Shown: piece after piece, positions 51,323 through 59,951 of the stretch
Layout: every line of letters begins with the position of its first letter
Position numbering within the stretch: the stretch's first letter is position 1
DNA from: Oscillospiraceae bacterium
GTDB taxonomy: Bacteria; Bacillota; Clostridia; Oscillospirales; Acutalibacteraceae
Assembly (NCBI GenBank): GCA_902769255.1
Contig: CACXOM010000012.1
Coordinates: forward strand, 24,161 to 88,160
DNA length: 64,000 bases
Direction: 5' to 3'
Notes under the pieces: generated by a model
Database searches by the model: none
Told to the model about the DNA's origin: nothing
The model's input: only the letters and a program-made list of their open reading frames with translations
Made by a program: the position numbers and the translations under genes

Positions 51323-51913
51323 ATGAAAGAAATGAACTCACAAAAAGAAAACTTAATTTTAAAAATTGAGGTTGGCGGCAAGAAAATTTCATTAAAAGAA
51401 AATCAGTTAAAGCATTTTGCAAAGCTTGGAATTGAAGCCGAAAAAAACAAAAACGCTTATAAAATTTTTGAATTTCTTGCCAAAAGAGACGGAAAAACTC
51501 TTGAAAATTTTGCAAAAGATTTGAAAGAAAATTCCGATAAATCTCTTAAAACTGAATTTTTAGAAAAGGTTGGCGAAGATGAAGAATTAGCGAATTTACT
51601 TTTTGAAAGCAAAAATCAAAAAGCGAATTTTGAAATTAAAATCGAAAACGATTTTGAAAAGGTAAAAGAGAATTTTCCGCAGTTTAAAAGCGAAGAAGAT
51701 TTACCGAGCGAGGTTTTAATTTTATCTCAAACCGCTAATATTTCGCTTTTTGACGCTTATCTTCGCTATAACTTTTTACAACAGCAAAAAATTAAAAAAC
51801 AAAAGCTTGCCGAAAATCAAAACAAACAAAATTCGACAGGCTCACTAAAAGACAATCAAACCGATTACGGTTTTGCAATTTTTAATGCAATGATTAAAGG
51901 AATTAATAAATAG
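51323..51913 (+). CDS. Probable capsid scaffolding protein
   Basis: 196 residues from ATG 51323 (AGAAAGGA 5 nt upstream). A short N-terminal beta segment (LKIEVGGKKISLKE) is followed by a highly charged helical protein rich in Lys, Glu and Asn, with a Gln/Lys-rich coiled C-terminal end. No family recognised with certainty. Location directly before the major capsid gene, charge and helix content are those of phage scaffolding proteins. Inference from position. Confidence 0.6.
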   Translation: MKEMNSQKENLILKIEVGGKKISLKENQLKHFAKLGIEAEKNKNAYKIFEFLAKRDGKTLENFAKDLKENSDKSLKTEFLEKVGEDEELANLLFESKNQKANFEIKIENDFEKVKENFPQFKSEEDLPSEVLILSQTANISLFDAYLRYNFLQQQKIKKQKLAENQNKQNSTGSLKDNQTDYGFAIFNAMIKGINK

Positions 51914-51932
51914 AAAAGGAGAATAAAAAATT

Positions 51933-53123
51933 ATGGCATTAAACAGCTTAGAATTTGCAACTAATTTCACAGGAGAACTTGACAAAATTATTACCGATAA
52001 GTCAGCGGTAGGCATTTTGGCTGACAACGCTTTAAAAGCAAAATTTGTCGGCGCAAAAACAGTTAAAATTCCGAATATTTCGTTACAGGGGCTTGGCTCT
52101 TATGACAGAGATAACGGTTTTACAAAAGGTACGGTTAATATTACAAACACCGCTTACACAATGACTCAAGACCGTTCACGCAGTTTTAACATTGACCGTG
52201 AAGACCTTGATGAAACAGGCATTGCTTCGCTTGCAGGCGAAGTTTTAGGCGAATTTGTAAGAACAAAAGTTGTTCCCGAAATTGACGCTTACACACTTTC
52301 AAAATTGTGTCAACTTGCGGTGCAATATGAAAATAATTTTACTGATTTCGACATTGAAAAACCTTATGAAGCTTTTATTGACCTTGCAGATAAAGTTCAG
52401 GCAAAAGTCGGAATGGACGAAGAAATTGTTTGCTTTATGAACAGATATTTCTGGAACAAACTTCGCAAAAGCGATGAGTTTTCAAAAGTTTTAGACATTA
52501 CTCATATGAAAAAAGGCGAAGTTTCTTTTGAAATTAACAAAATCGACAACATAAGAATTATTCCGGTTTCGGAAACTCGCATGCGTGATGCTTTTGACTT
52601 TGAAACCGGTAGCAACAACACCGCCGGCGGTTTTACACCGGTTGAGGGTTCATCTCCGGCTTATATGATTATGTTCCCGAAAAAAGCCGTTTCGCTTGTT
52701 AAAAAAAGCGAGAAAATCAGAATTTTCACACCCGACCAAAACATTGATTGCGATGCTTATAAATTTGATTACAGAATTTATTATGACGCCTTTGTTAAAG
52801 AAAACTATGCTGACAGCGTTTATGTAATTTTAGAACCTGTTATGTATTTTACAAAAAACCTTTCTGCAACTGTGGCGGTTCAACACGGCAATTCGGCAAC
52901 TCTTACGGCTAAGGCTTTTTCTGAATCAAACTGTGTTCCGAAATATCAATGGTACACCTGCTCTAATTCGAGCGGAGATAACGCCGATAAAATCGCAGGC
53001 GAAACCTCAAACAGTTATGAGCTTCCTGACAATCTTACAAACGGAAATCATTACTATTTTGTAAAGGCTACCTGCGCTACAAAAACTATAACTTCAAACG
53101 TATCAAAAGTTGTTGTTTCGTAA
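51933..53123 (+). CDS. Major capsid protein with C-terminal Ig-like domain
   Basis: 396 residues. Residues 1-300 resemble HK97-fold coat proteins of podophage-like viruses (FTGELDKIITDKSAVGIL; SFNIDREDLDETG; VVPEIDAYTLSKL; AVSLVKKSEKIRIFTPDQN). The last about 90 residues form a bacterial Ig-like domain (ATVAVQHGNSATLTAKA ... YQWYTCS ... SYELPDN). Ig domains fused to capsids of gut phages decorate the particle surface and can bind glycans or mucin. Strong ribosome site AAAAGGAG. A stable hairpin follows the stop codon. Confidence 0.88.
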   Translation: MALNSLEFATNFTGELDKIITDKSAVGILADNALKAKFVGAKTVKIPNISLQGLGSYDRDNGFTKGTVNITNTAYTMTQDRSRSFNIDREDLDETGIASLAGEVLGEFVRTKVVPEIDAYTLSKLCQLAVQYENNFTDFDIEKPYEAFIDLADKVQAKVGMDEEIVCFMNRYFWNKLRKSDEFSKVLDITHMKKGEVSFEINKIDNIRIIPVSETRMRDAFDFETGSNNTAGGFTPVEGSSPAYMIMFPKKAVSLVKKSEKIRIFTPDQNIDCDAYKFDYRIYYDAFVKENYADSVYVILEPVMYFTKNLSATVAVQHGNSATLTAKAFSESNCVPKYQWYTCSNSSGDNADKIAGETSNSYELPDNLTNGNHYYFVKATCATKTITSNVSKVVVS

Positions 53124-53133
53124 CATTTAGGCT

Positions 53134-53167
53134 TTTTAAGCGGCAAGGGAAACTTTGCCGCTTAAAA
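53134..53167 (+). promoter_or_regulatory. Intercistronic hairpin between capsid and portal
   Basis: Perfect 13-bp stem TTTTAAGCGGCAA/TTGCCGCTTAAAA with an 8-nt loop and no downstream T run. It could protect the capsid mRNA 3' end or attenuate readthrough, setting high capsid and low portal levels. Confidence 0.65.
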
Positions 53168-53186
53168 TTACAAAAGGAGTGAGAAA

Positions 53187-54737
53187 ATGAAATATTATAA
53201 AGATATTTGTGCAGAAGTTTTTTCGCAACACGAAAAGTCGGTTGATTATAAAAACACTTACGGCAACAAAGGGCTTTATGAACAAATAAAACAAAACAAA
53301 TATTTTTATTCGGGCGACCAATGGAAAGGCGCAAAAGTCGGCAAACAAAAACCGCTTGTAACGCACAACATTATTAAAAGAATAGGCGAATACAAAACGG
53401 CGGTAATAGGTGGCGATGAAGTTGAAATTTCATTTTTGCCTGTCGGCGTTAATTCGCAATTAGAAAGCGAAAAACCGATTGATTTTAGTAATAAAAAAGT
53501 CAGCGGTGCAGAAGTTGCTTTGGCAGCAAATGCGGTTTCAAAATATTTGAACACTTATTTTAAAAAAATTCATTTTAACGACACCGTTTGCAAAGCGTTA
53601 AAAAACGCTTATATTTCAGGTTGCTCGGTTGTTTACACCTATTGGGACTCGAGCGAAAAAACCGGTCTTTATGTTGATGATGAAAGAACGGTTGAAATTT
53701 GCGGTGATATAAAGTCGGAAGTAATTGATATTGAAAATGTCGATTTTTATGACCCAAATAACACCGAAATAAACGAGCAGGAATATATTATTATTTCTTC
53801 GAGAAGAACTGTCGCTTCACTTATTCGAGAGGCAAAACAAAATAAAATGCCAAAAGAAATGATTGATAAAATCAAGCCAGATTTTTCAAATGAAAACGAG
53901 GCGTTTTATTCGCAAAAAGCGACTGTGCTGACAAAGTTTTTTAAAGTTTATGACAAAGACGGCAATTACACAATTAAAGCGATTAGAGTTTGCAAAGACG
54001 CTATTATTAAACCCGAATGGGATTTAAAATTAAAACATTATCCTTTGGCGGTATTTTGCTGGGAAGAAAACGGAAACATTTTCAGCGAATCGGAAATTAC
54101 CAACCTTATTCCAAACCAAATTGCTATTAACAGAATGATGACTGCAAACACTTGGGCAGTTATGATGAACGGTATGCCTTTAATGCTTGTTAATGCTGAT
54201 TTGGTAGATGAAGCGATTACCAACGAACCTGGGCAGATTATAAGATTTTACGGTTCGGGCGAAGATTTTGAGCGCTCGGTAAAATATATTACACCGCCAC
54301 AATTTGTAGAGAATTTTGATTCGCCTATTGCAAATTTAATTCAAAACACATTAAATGCAACAGGCGCAACAGATGCGGCACTCGGCACAATTAAAGCCGA
54401 AAACACTTCGGCGATTGAGTCGGTAAAACAGTCGGCAAGGCTGCCACTTACAATAATTAAAAAGCGGTATTTGAGTTTTATTGAAAGCATTGCCGAAATT
54501 TATCTTGAATTTATTTTGAATATGTATTTTACCCGCCCGCTTATTCAAAAAGAAAACAACAAAACTCATTATTTTAACTTTGTAGCCGAAAGGTATAAAA
54601 ATTATGCTTTTTATTGCGAAGCAAATATTGTTTCAAAAAGAGAAGAAGATTTTAATTCGCTTTTAAAAGAAATTGAAAATCTTGACAAACACGATAAAGC
54701 TGAAATAAAAGAATTTTTAGGGGGCGATAAAAAATGA
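53187..54737 (+). CDS. Phage portal protein, P22 gp1-like
   Basis: 516 residues. It resembles P22-type portals: GLYEQIKQNKYFYSGDQW near the N-terminus, VDFYDPNNTEINEQEYI and YPLAVFCWEENGNIFSESEIT in the core. The helix NQIAINRMMTANTWA and the DAALGTIKAENTSAIESVKQ wing/crown region follow. It forms the dodecameric DNA channel at one capsid vertex. ATG with AAAAGGAG upstream. It comes after rather than before the capsid gene, unlike most siphophages. The stop overlaps the next ATG (ATGA). Confidence 0.9.
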   Translation: MKYYKDICAEVFSQHEKSVDYKNTYGNKGLYEQIKQNKYFYSGDQWKGAKVGKQKPLVTHNIIKRIGEYKTAVIGGDEVEISFLPVGVNSQLESEKPIDFSNKKVSGAEVALAANAVSKYLNTYFKKIHFNDTVCKALKNAYISGCSVVYTYWDSSEKTGLYVDDERTVEICGDIKSEVIDIENVDFYDPNNTEINEQEYIIISSRRTVASLIREAKQNKMPKEMIDKIKPDFSNENEAFYSQKATVLTKFFKVYDKDGNYTIKAIRVCKDAIIKPEWDLKLKHYPLAVFCWEENGNIFSESEITNLIPNQIAINRMMTANTWAVMMNGMPLMLVNADLVDEAITNEPGQIIRFYGSGEDFERSVKYITPPQFVENFDSPIANLIQNTLNATGATDAALGTIKAENTSAIESVKQSARLPLTIIKKRYLSFIESIAEIYLEFILNMYFTRPLIQKENNKTHYFNFVAERYKNYAFYCEANIVSKREEDFNSLLKEIENLDKHDKAEIKEFLGGDKK

Positions 54738-55102
54738 CAGCAGGAAAAATTTATCAAAACGCTTTGGCAATAGCAGGCTACAGCTATTCTGAATTGACTG
54801 ATTTAAGTCAGGCAAATTCGCTGGCATTAAATTTTGTAAACATAGCTTATGCGGATTTGTTTTTTAACTTAAACGGCGAGGGTTTCACCCCTGTAACATC
54901 AATTACAGATGAAGTTGATTTGCCTGAAAAATTTTTAAACGACTGCATTTCTTATTATGTCGCTTCGTTAGTTGCAAACCTGCTTGGTTGTGAAAAAGAC
55001 TTTTTTGTTTTTGAAGAAATTTATTTGAAGAAAAAGAAAACATTTTTAAAACACTCTAAAAAAGACAGCGTTATCGACTGCTTTTCAAAGGGGTGCTCTT
55101 AA
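54734..55102 (+). CDS. Head-completion/tail accessory protein, P22 gp4-like
   Basis: 122 residues, mostly helical (TAGKIYQNALAIAGYSYSEL ... FVNIAYADLFFNLN ... VASLVANLLGCEKDFF). The pattern fits the adaptor ring family (gp4/gp15/gp6-like) that sits under the portal. Translationally coupled to the portal gene by ATGA. Confidence 0.7.
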   Translation: MTAGKIYQNALAIAGYSYSELTDLSQANSLALNFVNIAYADLFFNLNGEGFTPVTSITDEVDLPEKFLNDCISYYVASLVANLLGCEKDFFVFEEIYLKKKKTFLKHSKKDSVIDCFSKGCS

Positions 55103-57195
55103 TGATTTGTAAAAACAATAAGCAGTTTTGTTTTTCCTCTTTTGACGGCGGAATAAACAAAAATCTTTTGAAAACCGAAATAAAAACAAACGAGCTTTGC
55201 GACAGTTTAAATATGTGGTACAAAAATGGCAAAATTGTTACAAGAGACGGGTTAAATTTAATCGGTTCGGCTAATATTCCCAACATTTTAAGCGGTTGCA
55301 GTATAAAATTTTTAGGAAATTCTACTTTTTCAAACGAGGGTCTTACAAAATTTTATCAGTTGACCAAAGAGGACAACGAAAAAGTTCAAACAGGCGTTTA
55401 TGTTTCAAATTCAGACGGTACAAATATTATTCTTATGCAAGAAGCTGCTTTAAAATCGGCGTTTCAAAACGAAATTTCAGATGTTGTTTGCTCTATTATA
55501 AAAGGTAAAGCAATAAAAGGAAGCGGAATTTTTATTATTCAGGCTGTTATTGACTCGCAAAACAATGTGGTAAGAAAGCTTTATTATGAGCTTTATAAAG
55601 ACAGAACAAACACTTATGTTATTAATCCTTCAGAAATTTATGCGCCGATTGTAACAATAAACGGAAGAGGTAATAAATTTTCTACATTAAGCGCAACCGA
55701 AAAAACGAATTTTCCGAAACCCTCTTTGTTAGAAGATTTTAATTTGATTTCAAACGGGTTTAGGTCTTGCTTTAAAACAGACGGCGTTTCTACAAAATTT
55801 TATTTGCCTGTAAAAGAGCTTTCTAATTTTGAAAATGAAAATATTGTAATAAAATATACTGCGCTTGACGGCAGCGTTTATAGGTGGCAAATTTCTTACG
55901 GAGCGGTTGATTCAAACTTTGTTACAATAGGCGGAACGGCGGTTAGAGCGACTGTAAACAGGGGCGCCGGTTGTATCGGTTTTGAAAACAGTTCTTCGCA
56001 AAATTATGTTTTGGCAAATGTTGAAGGGCTTAATAACAACCTTGAAATCACCGCTTACAAACCTTATGGCGATGACGATATTTTTACAGGAAAAGTTTTT
56101 GAAAGTTTTAATTCAAGAGCGTTTATTTCAGGGTGCCGTTTTGGCGTGAACACCGTTTACTATTCAAAAAGCAACAACCCTTTATATTTTCCGTCTTCAA
56201 ATGTCGCTTATTTCGGCGATAAGTCGTCTGTCGTTACGGCGCTTGTTGCGCAAAACGACCGCCTTATTGCTTTTAAAGCTCATATAATAGGCATTTGCTC
56301 TACAATAAATAATTCTGAAATTAATACTGAAATGGTTGTTTTGGGCAAGTCGAACAAAAGGGGAACTGCCGAGCGAATGGACATTAAAACTGTAAACACG
56401 GGCATAGGCTGTGTTTACCCTGAAACGCTTGTAAACTGTGCTAACAGACTTGTTTTTTTAGGGTCTGATATGAAAGTTTACACAATAACTTCTTCGGCAA
56501 ATTATTTGCAAAGGCTTTATAAAATTTCGGAAAATGTTGATTATTATCTTTATGATATACCGTTTGACAACAAGGCTTTTGCGGCAAATTACCAAGGGCA
56601 TTATATGCTTTTTTTAAACAACAAATGCTTTTTGTTTAATTATAATACTGACGCTTTTTTATCTGCCTCTTCGCCAAACGGCAACGCAAAAAGCAGAAAT
56701 AGTATAGGCTGGTATTTTTTTGAATTTAACATAGGCAACGCTTATCTTTTTTCATCAATTGCATTAGCAGACAGCATTATTGTTTTGGGAAGAAGTACGG
56801 CTGATAACTCAAACGGCAATATTTTAAAATTTTCTTTTGGCTCGGGTGTTGATACCGGCATTATAAGTGAGCAACAAACCACGCCTGTAAATATTTTAAG
56901 CAGATTTTCGACAAAAGCGCACGATATGGATACTTATAAATATAAAAAAATAACGGGGCTGAAAATAGTTTTTGGCAAAGAAGCGTTTTCAACTGTTAAA
57001 AATATTACGTTAAGATATTGCGGTCCGAACTGCTACTCCAACGCAAAAACTATTACTACTCAAATTAAAGAAGGCGAGGAGTTTGTTATTAAGAGAATTC
57101 CGCTTATATTTGTGTCGGATTATTTTGGTTTTAAGTTAGAGTGTGAGGGTAAAATGTCGGTTAAAGAAGCGTTTGTGGAATATCAAGTGCAATAA
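55102..57195 (+). CDS. Phage neck/stabilisation protein, P22 gp10-like candidate
   Basis: 697 residues from ATG 55102 (AAAGGGGTG upstream). The N-terminal FSSFDGGINKNLLKTEIKTN, then LCDSLNMWYKNGKIVTRDGL, is the motif of beta-propeller-like neck and packaged-DNA stabilisation proteins. The middle is beta-rich (VFESFNSRAFISGCRFG ... RLIAFKAHIIGIC), and the C-terminal part may be a separate beta domain. It probably plugs the filled head. No receptor-binding tailspike or tail-needle gene follows, which leaves this as the last structural gene. Confidence 0.7.
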   Translation: MICKNNKQFCFSSFDGGINKNLLKTEIKTNELCDSLNMWYKNGKIVTRDGLNLIGSANIPNILSGCSIKFLGNSTFSNEGLTKFYQLTKEDNEKVQTGVYVSNSDGTNIILMQEAALKSAFQNEISDVVCSIIKGKAIKGSGIFIIQAVIDSQNNVVRKLYYELYKDRTNTYVINPSEIYAPIVTINGRGNKFSTLSATEKTNFPKPSLLEDFNLISNGFRSCFKTDGVSTKFYLPVKELSNFENENIVIKYTALDGSVYRWQISYGAVDSNFVTIGGTAVRATVNRGAGCIGFENSSSQNYVLANVEGLNNNLEITAYKPYGDDDIFTGKVFESFNSRAFISGCRFGVNTVYYSKSNNPLYFPSSNVAYFGDKSSVVTALVAQNDRLIAFKAHIIGICSTINNSEINTEMVVLGKSNKRGTAERMDIKTVNTGIGCVYPETLVNCANRLVFLGSDMKVYTITSSANYLQRLYKISENVDYYLYDIPFDNKAFAANYQGHYMLFLNNKCFLFNYNTDAFLSASSPNGNAKSRNSIGWYFFEFNIGNAYLFSSIALADSIIVLGRSTADNSNGNILKFSFGSGVDTGIISEQQTTPVNILSRFSTKAHDMDTYKYKKITGLKIVFGKEAFSTVKNITLRYCGPNCYSNAKTITTQIKEGEEFVIKRIPLIFVSDYFGFKLECEGKMSVKEAFVEYQVQ

Positions 57196-57214
57196 AAGAA
57201 AAAGGAGAAGAAAT

Positions 57215-57916
57215 ATGAAAAAAACAAATTTAGGTTTAGTTGAATATGCGAAAAAACAATTAGGCAAGCCTTATTGGTACGGCACATTCGGTCAAAAGGC
57301 GACAAAAAGTTTATATTTGCAAAAGAAAAAACAATATCCTTCGCATTATCTTGCGAGCGATTTTAAAAAACAATACGGCAAAAAAGTTCACGACTGCATA
57401 GGGCTGATTAAGGGGTATATTTGGTGTGAAAATGCAGATGACTCAAGTCCAAAATATGCAACAGGTTGTCCTGATATTAACGAAGAAATGATGTTTTCTT
57501 TGGCGAAAGTTAAAGGTGCTATTTCTTCGCTTCCGGAAATGCCCGGCGCTTTGGTTTTAAAACAAGGGCATATCGGTGTTTATATCGGCAACGGCGAAGT
57601 TATTGAGGCAAGGGGTCACGCTTTCGGCGTTGTTAAAACTTGCCTTGCAAACAGAGGCTGGACAAAGTGGTGCTTATGCCCTTATATTGAATATGAAAGT
57701 GGGCCGAAAACAAATAAAAAAACCGTTAGGGTAAAAACCAACGGTTCAAATCTTAATTGCAGAAAAAAGGCTACTGTTTTAAGCGGAATTATTTGCAGTT
57801 TTAAAAACGGGCAACAATTAGATTTAATTGAAAAAACAAATAAAAATTGGTGGAAAGTAAAGGCAAACGGCGCTGTGGGGTATTGCGCAAGCAGGTGGCT
57901 AAAAGAAATTTTATGA
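57215..57916 (+). CDS. NlpC/P60 endolysin with C-terminal SH3 domain
   Basis: 233 residues from ATG 57215 (AAAAGGAGAAG 7 nt upstream; a longer in-frame extension lacks a site). NlpC/P60 peptidase (about 5-160) with C61 in HDCIGLIKGY, H119 in QGHIGVYIGNG and EARG. The bacterial SH3 domain (about 165-233) has NLNCRKKATVLS and WWKVKANGAVGYC. It cuts peptide stems of the cell wall to release particles. No signal peptide, so export depends on the holin. Overlaps the next gene as ATGA. Confidence 0.92.
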   Translation: MKKTNLGLVEYAKKQLGKPYWYGTFGQKATKSLYLQKKKQYPSHYLASDFKKQYGKKVHDCIGLIKGYIWCENADDSSPKYATGCPDINEEMMFSLAKVKGAISSLPEMPGALVLKQGHIGVYIGNGEVIEARGHAFGVVKTCLANRGWTKWCLCPYIEYESGPKTNKKTVRVKTNGSNLNCRKKATVLSGIICSFKNGQQLDLIEKTNKNWWKVKANGAVGYCASRWLKEIL

Positions 57917-58146
57917 ACGAGATTATTATAGCGGCGTTGTCTTTTTCGGGTAGTTTGCTCGGCACATTCGGCGGAATTTTGACTTCGGCGAAACTTACTA
58001 ATTATAGAATTGAGCAACTTGAGAAAAAGGTCGAAAAACATAATAATTTTGCGGTTAGAATTCCTGTGATTGAGGAGCAAATTAAAGTTTCTAATCACAG
58101 AATTTCTGACCTTGAAGAAAAGACGCAAAAATGCAAAACAGACTAA
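57913..58146 (+). CDS. Small membrane protein with coiled coil (XhlA-like)
   Basis: 77 residues from ATG 57913 overlapping the lysin stop. An N-terminal hydrophobic helix (about 3-22, GSLLGTFGGIL) precedes a heptad-type coiled coil (YRIEQLEKKVEKHNNFAVRI ... NHRISDLEEKT). Similar proteins accompany holins in Firmicute lysis cassettes and may act in membrane lesion formation. The exact family is not certain. Confidence 0.7.
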   Translation: MNEIIIAALSFSGSLLGTFGGILTSAKLTNYRIEQLEKKVEKHNNFAVRIPVIEEQIKVSNHRISDLEEKTQKCKTD

Positions 58147-58313
58147 AATCACCTGCGCTTTGGAGTGCTGTTGCGGCGCTTATTGCCTTTTGCTTTAAAG
58201 AGTTTTTAGGCGTTGAAATTGAAAATACCCTAAACGCATTTTTAAATGTTTTATTGCCTGTTCTTATAGGGTTTGGAATACTTAACAACCCTACAAACAA
58301 GAATAATTTTTAA
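58131..58313 (+). CDS. Phage holin
   Basis: 60 residues starting MQNRLKSPALWSAVAALIAF. Two membrane helices (about 9-24 and 38-52) are separated by EFLGVEIENTLN, the LC3/phi11-type small holin layout common in Clostridia phages. It forms the membrane lesion that lets the lysin reach the wall. Overlaps the preceding gene by 16 nt and closes the cassette. Confidence 0.85.
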   Translation: MQNRLKSPALWSAVAALIAFCFKEFLGVEIENTLNAFLNVLLPVLIGFGILNNPTNKNNF

Positions 58314-58315
58314 AT

Positions 58316-58352
58316 AAAAAAGGACACGACTAAACGGCCGTGTCCTTAAATT
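58316..58352. terminator. Bidirectional terminator between the phage cassette and glgA
   Basis: Stem AAGGACACG/CGTGTCCTT with a 10-nt loop, A run before and T-rich after, ending both converging transcripts. Confidence 0.85.
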
Positions 58353-58358
58353 TTGTTT

Positions 58359-59780
58359 TTAATAAAGATGAATAGCGTCATTATATAAAGCGATATATTT
58401 ATCAGCCGAATTTGACCAAGAATTATCAACTTTAATTCCGCGCATAACAAGTTTACGCCATTCTTTTTTGTTTTCATAAAGTCCTAATGCTCTGTCGATT
58501 GCGCCACGCATATCGTGAGCGTTATAGCTTTTGAAAGTATAGCCTACGCCTTCGTCGCCTGCATCGGAAATTGTATCAGCCAAACCGCCTGTTTGACGAA
58601 CGATAGGCACGGTGCCGTAACGAAGCGATACCATTTGTGCAAGACCGCAAGGCTCTTGTTTTGAAGGCATTAAGAACATATCAGCGCCTGCGTAAATTTT
58701 GTGAGCAAGTTCAGGAATAAAACCGCATCTAAAAGCAAATTTATCTTTATATTGTTCGGATTTTTCGTGGAAGAATAACTCGTATTCCTCTTCGCCTGAG
58801 CCGAGCAAAATAAACTGAATTTTGCATTTCATTAAATCATCAAAAATATAACGAACCAAATCAAGTCCTTTATGACCTGCAAGGCGAGTTACCATTGCGA
58901 TTACAGGAACATCAGGAAGTTCGAGCAAGCCTAATTCTTTTTGCAAAGAGGCTTTGCACTTTTTCTTGCCGGCAAGACTTCTTGTGGTGAAGTGGAAAGG
59001 CAAGAATTTATCAGTTTCGGGGTTGTAAACATCGGTATCAATACCGTTTACAATGCCTGAAAGTTTATAAGCCTTGTTTCTTAAAATGCCGTCAAGGTTG
59101 TAAGAATACCAAGGGTCTAAAATTTCTTTTGCGTAAGTCGGGCTTACGGTTGAAACTTTGTCAGCGCACTCGATACCGGCTTTGAGCATATTAGAGTCGC
59201 CACCGTTGTCAATAATAGGAGCTGCCCATTCGGGAATTCCCAAAACATCTTCCAAAATGTCCATACCATATCTGCCTTGATATTGAATGTTATGAATTGT
59301 GAGAAGAGTTTTTATGTTGTTAAAGCCCATTTTGTTATAATACATAAGTTTATAAAAAACAGGGGTGAGCGCAGTTTGCCAGTCGTTACAATGAATAACA
59401 TCAGGCTTGAAATCGATATAAGGAATACATTCAAGTACCGCTCTTGCGAAGAAAGAGAATCTTTCGGCATCGTCATAATAGCCGTACATTCCGTCACGCT
59501 TGAAATAGTATTCATTATCGAGGAAAACATAAGTTACGCCCTCATAATCAAGTTCAAAAATACCACAATATTGACTGCGCCAAGCAACCGGCACAAAAAT
59601 TGAGGTAATAAAACGCATATTTTTTCTGTGTTCTTCCGGAATTTTAGCGTAAAGTGGCATAACAACTTTTACGCTTATTCTTTTTTTAGTCAACGCTTTT
59701 GGAAGAGCGTAGGCAACATCGCCAAGTCCGCCCGAAACCGCAAACGGAAAAGCCTCAGAACTTGCAAAAAGTATTTTCAT
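58359..59780 (-). CDS. glgA: Glycogen synthase (ADP-glucose type)
   Basis: 473 residues, GT5 family. An N-terminal SSEAFPFAVSGGLGDVAYAL (usual KxGGL position changed to VSGGL), HCNDWQTALTP, LLTIHNIQYQG, GIDTDVYNP and the C-terminal donor site MPSKQEPCGLAQMVSLRYG and RQTGGLADT are visible. It extends alpha-1,4-glucan from ADP-glucose. It stands alone here, without glgC or glgD. ATG with TAGGAG upstream. Confidence 0.93.
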   Translation of the reverse strand: MKILFASSEAFPFAVSGGLGDVAYALPKALTKKRISVKVVMPLYAKIPEEHRKNMRFITSIFVPVAWRSQYCGIFELDYEGVTYVFLDNEYYFKRDGMYGYYDDAERFSFFARAVLECIPYIDFKPDVIHCNDWQTALTPVFYKLMYYNKMGFNNIKTLLTIHNIQYQGRYGMDILEDVLGIPEWAAPIIDNGGDSNMLKAGIECADKVSTVSPTYAKEILDPWYSYNLDGILRNKAYKLSGIVNGIDTDVYNPETDKFLPFHFTTRSLAGKKKCKASLQKELGLLELPDVPVIAMVTRLAGHKGLDLVRYIFDDLMKCKIQFILLGSGEEEYELFFHEKSEQYKDKFAFRCGFIPELAHKIYAGADMFLMPSKQEPCGLAQMVSLRYGTVPIVRQTGGLADTISDAGDEGVGYTFKSYNAHDMRGAIDRALGLYENKKEWRKLVMRGIKVDNSWSNSADKYIALYNDAIHLY

Positions 59781-59951
59781 AATTTTACTCCTAATAAAGC
59801 GAAAAATGCTTTAATCCTTTCTTTGAGTTTTTTGCTGATTTTATTATACTACAAATAATACATATTTGCAATTAGAATTTTAATTATTTTATTTCTTTTT
59901 ATGACAAAAACCGCCGTTTTGTTATTGTATTATTAGTTTAGGGTGAAGAAA

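Noticed and set aside
49550-58313. Complete inducible prophage
   Set aside because: No integrase, repressor, replication, tail-fibre or tape-measure gene and no flanking attachment repeats seen.
58359-59780. Phage glycosyltransferase belonging to the cassette
   Set aside because: Full-length GlgA with catalytic motifs, opposite strand and separated by a bidirectional terminator; a housekeeping gene.
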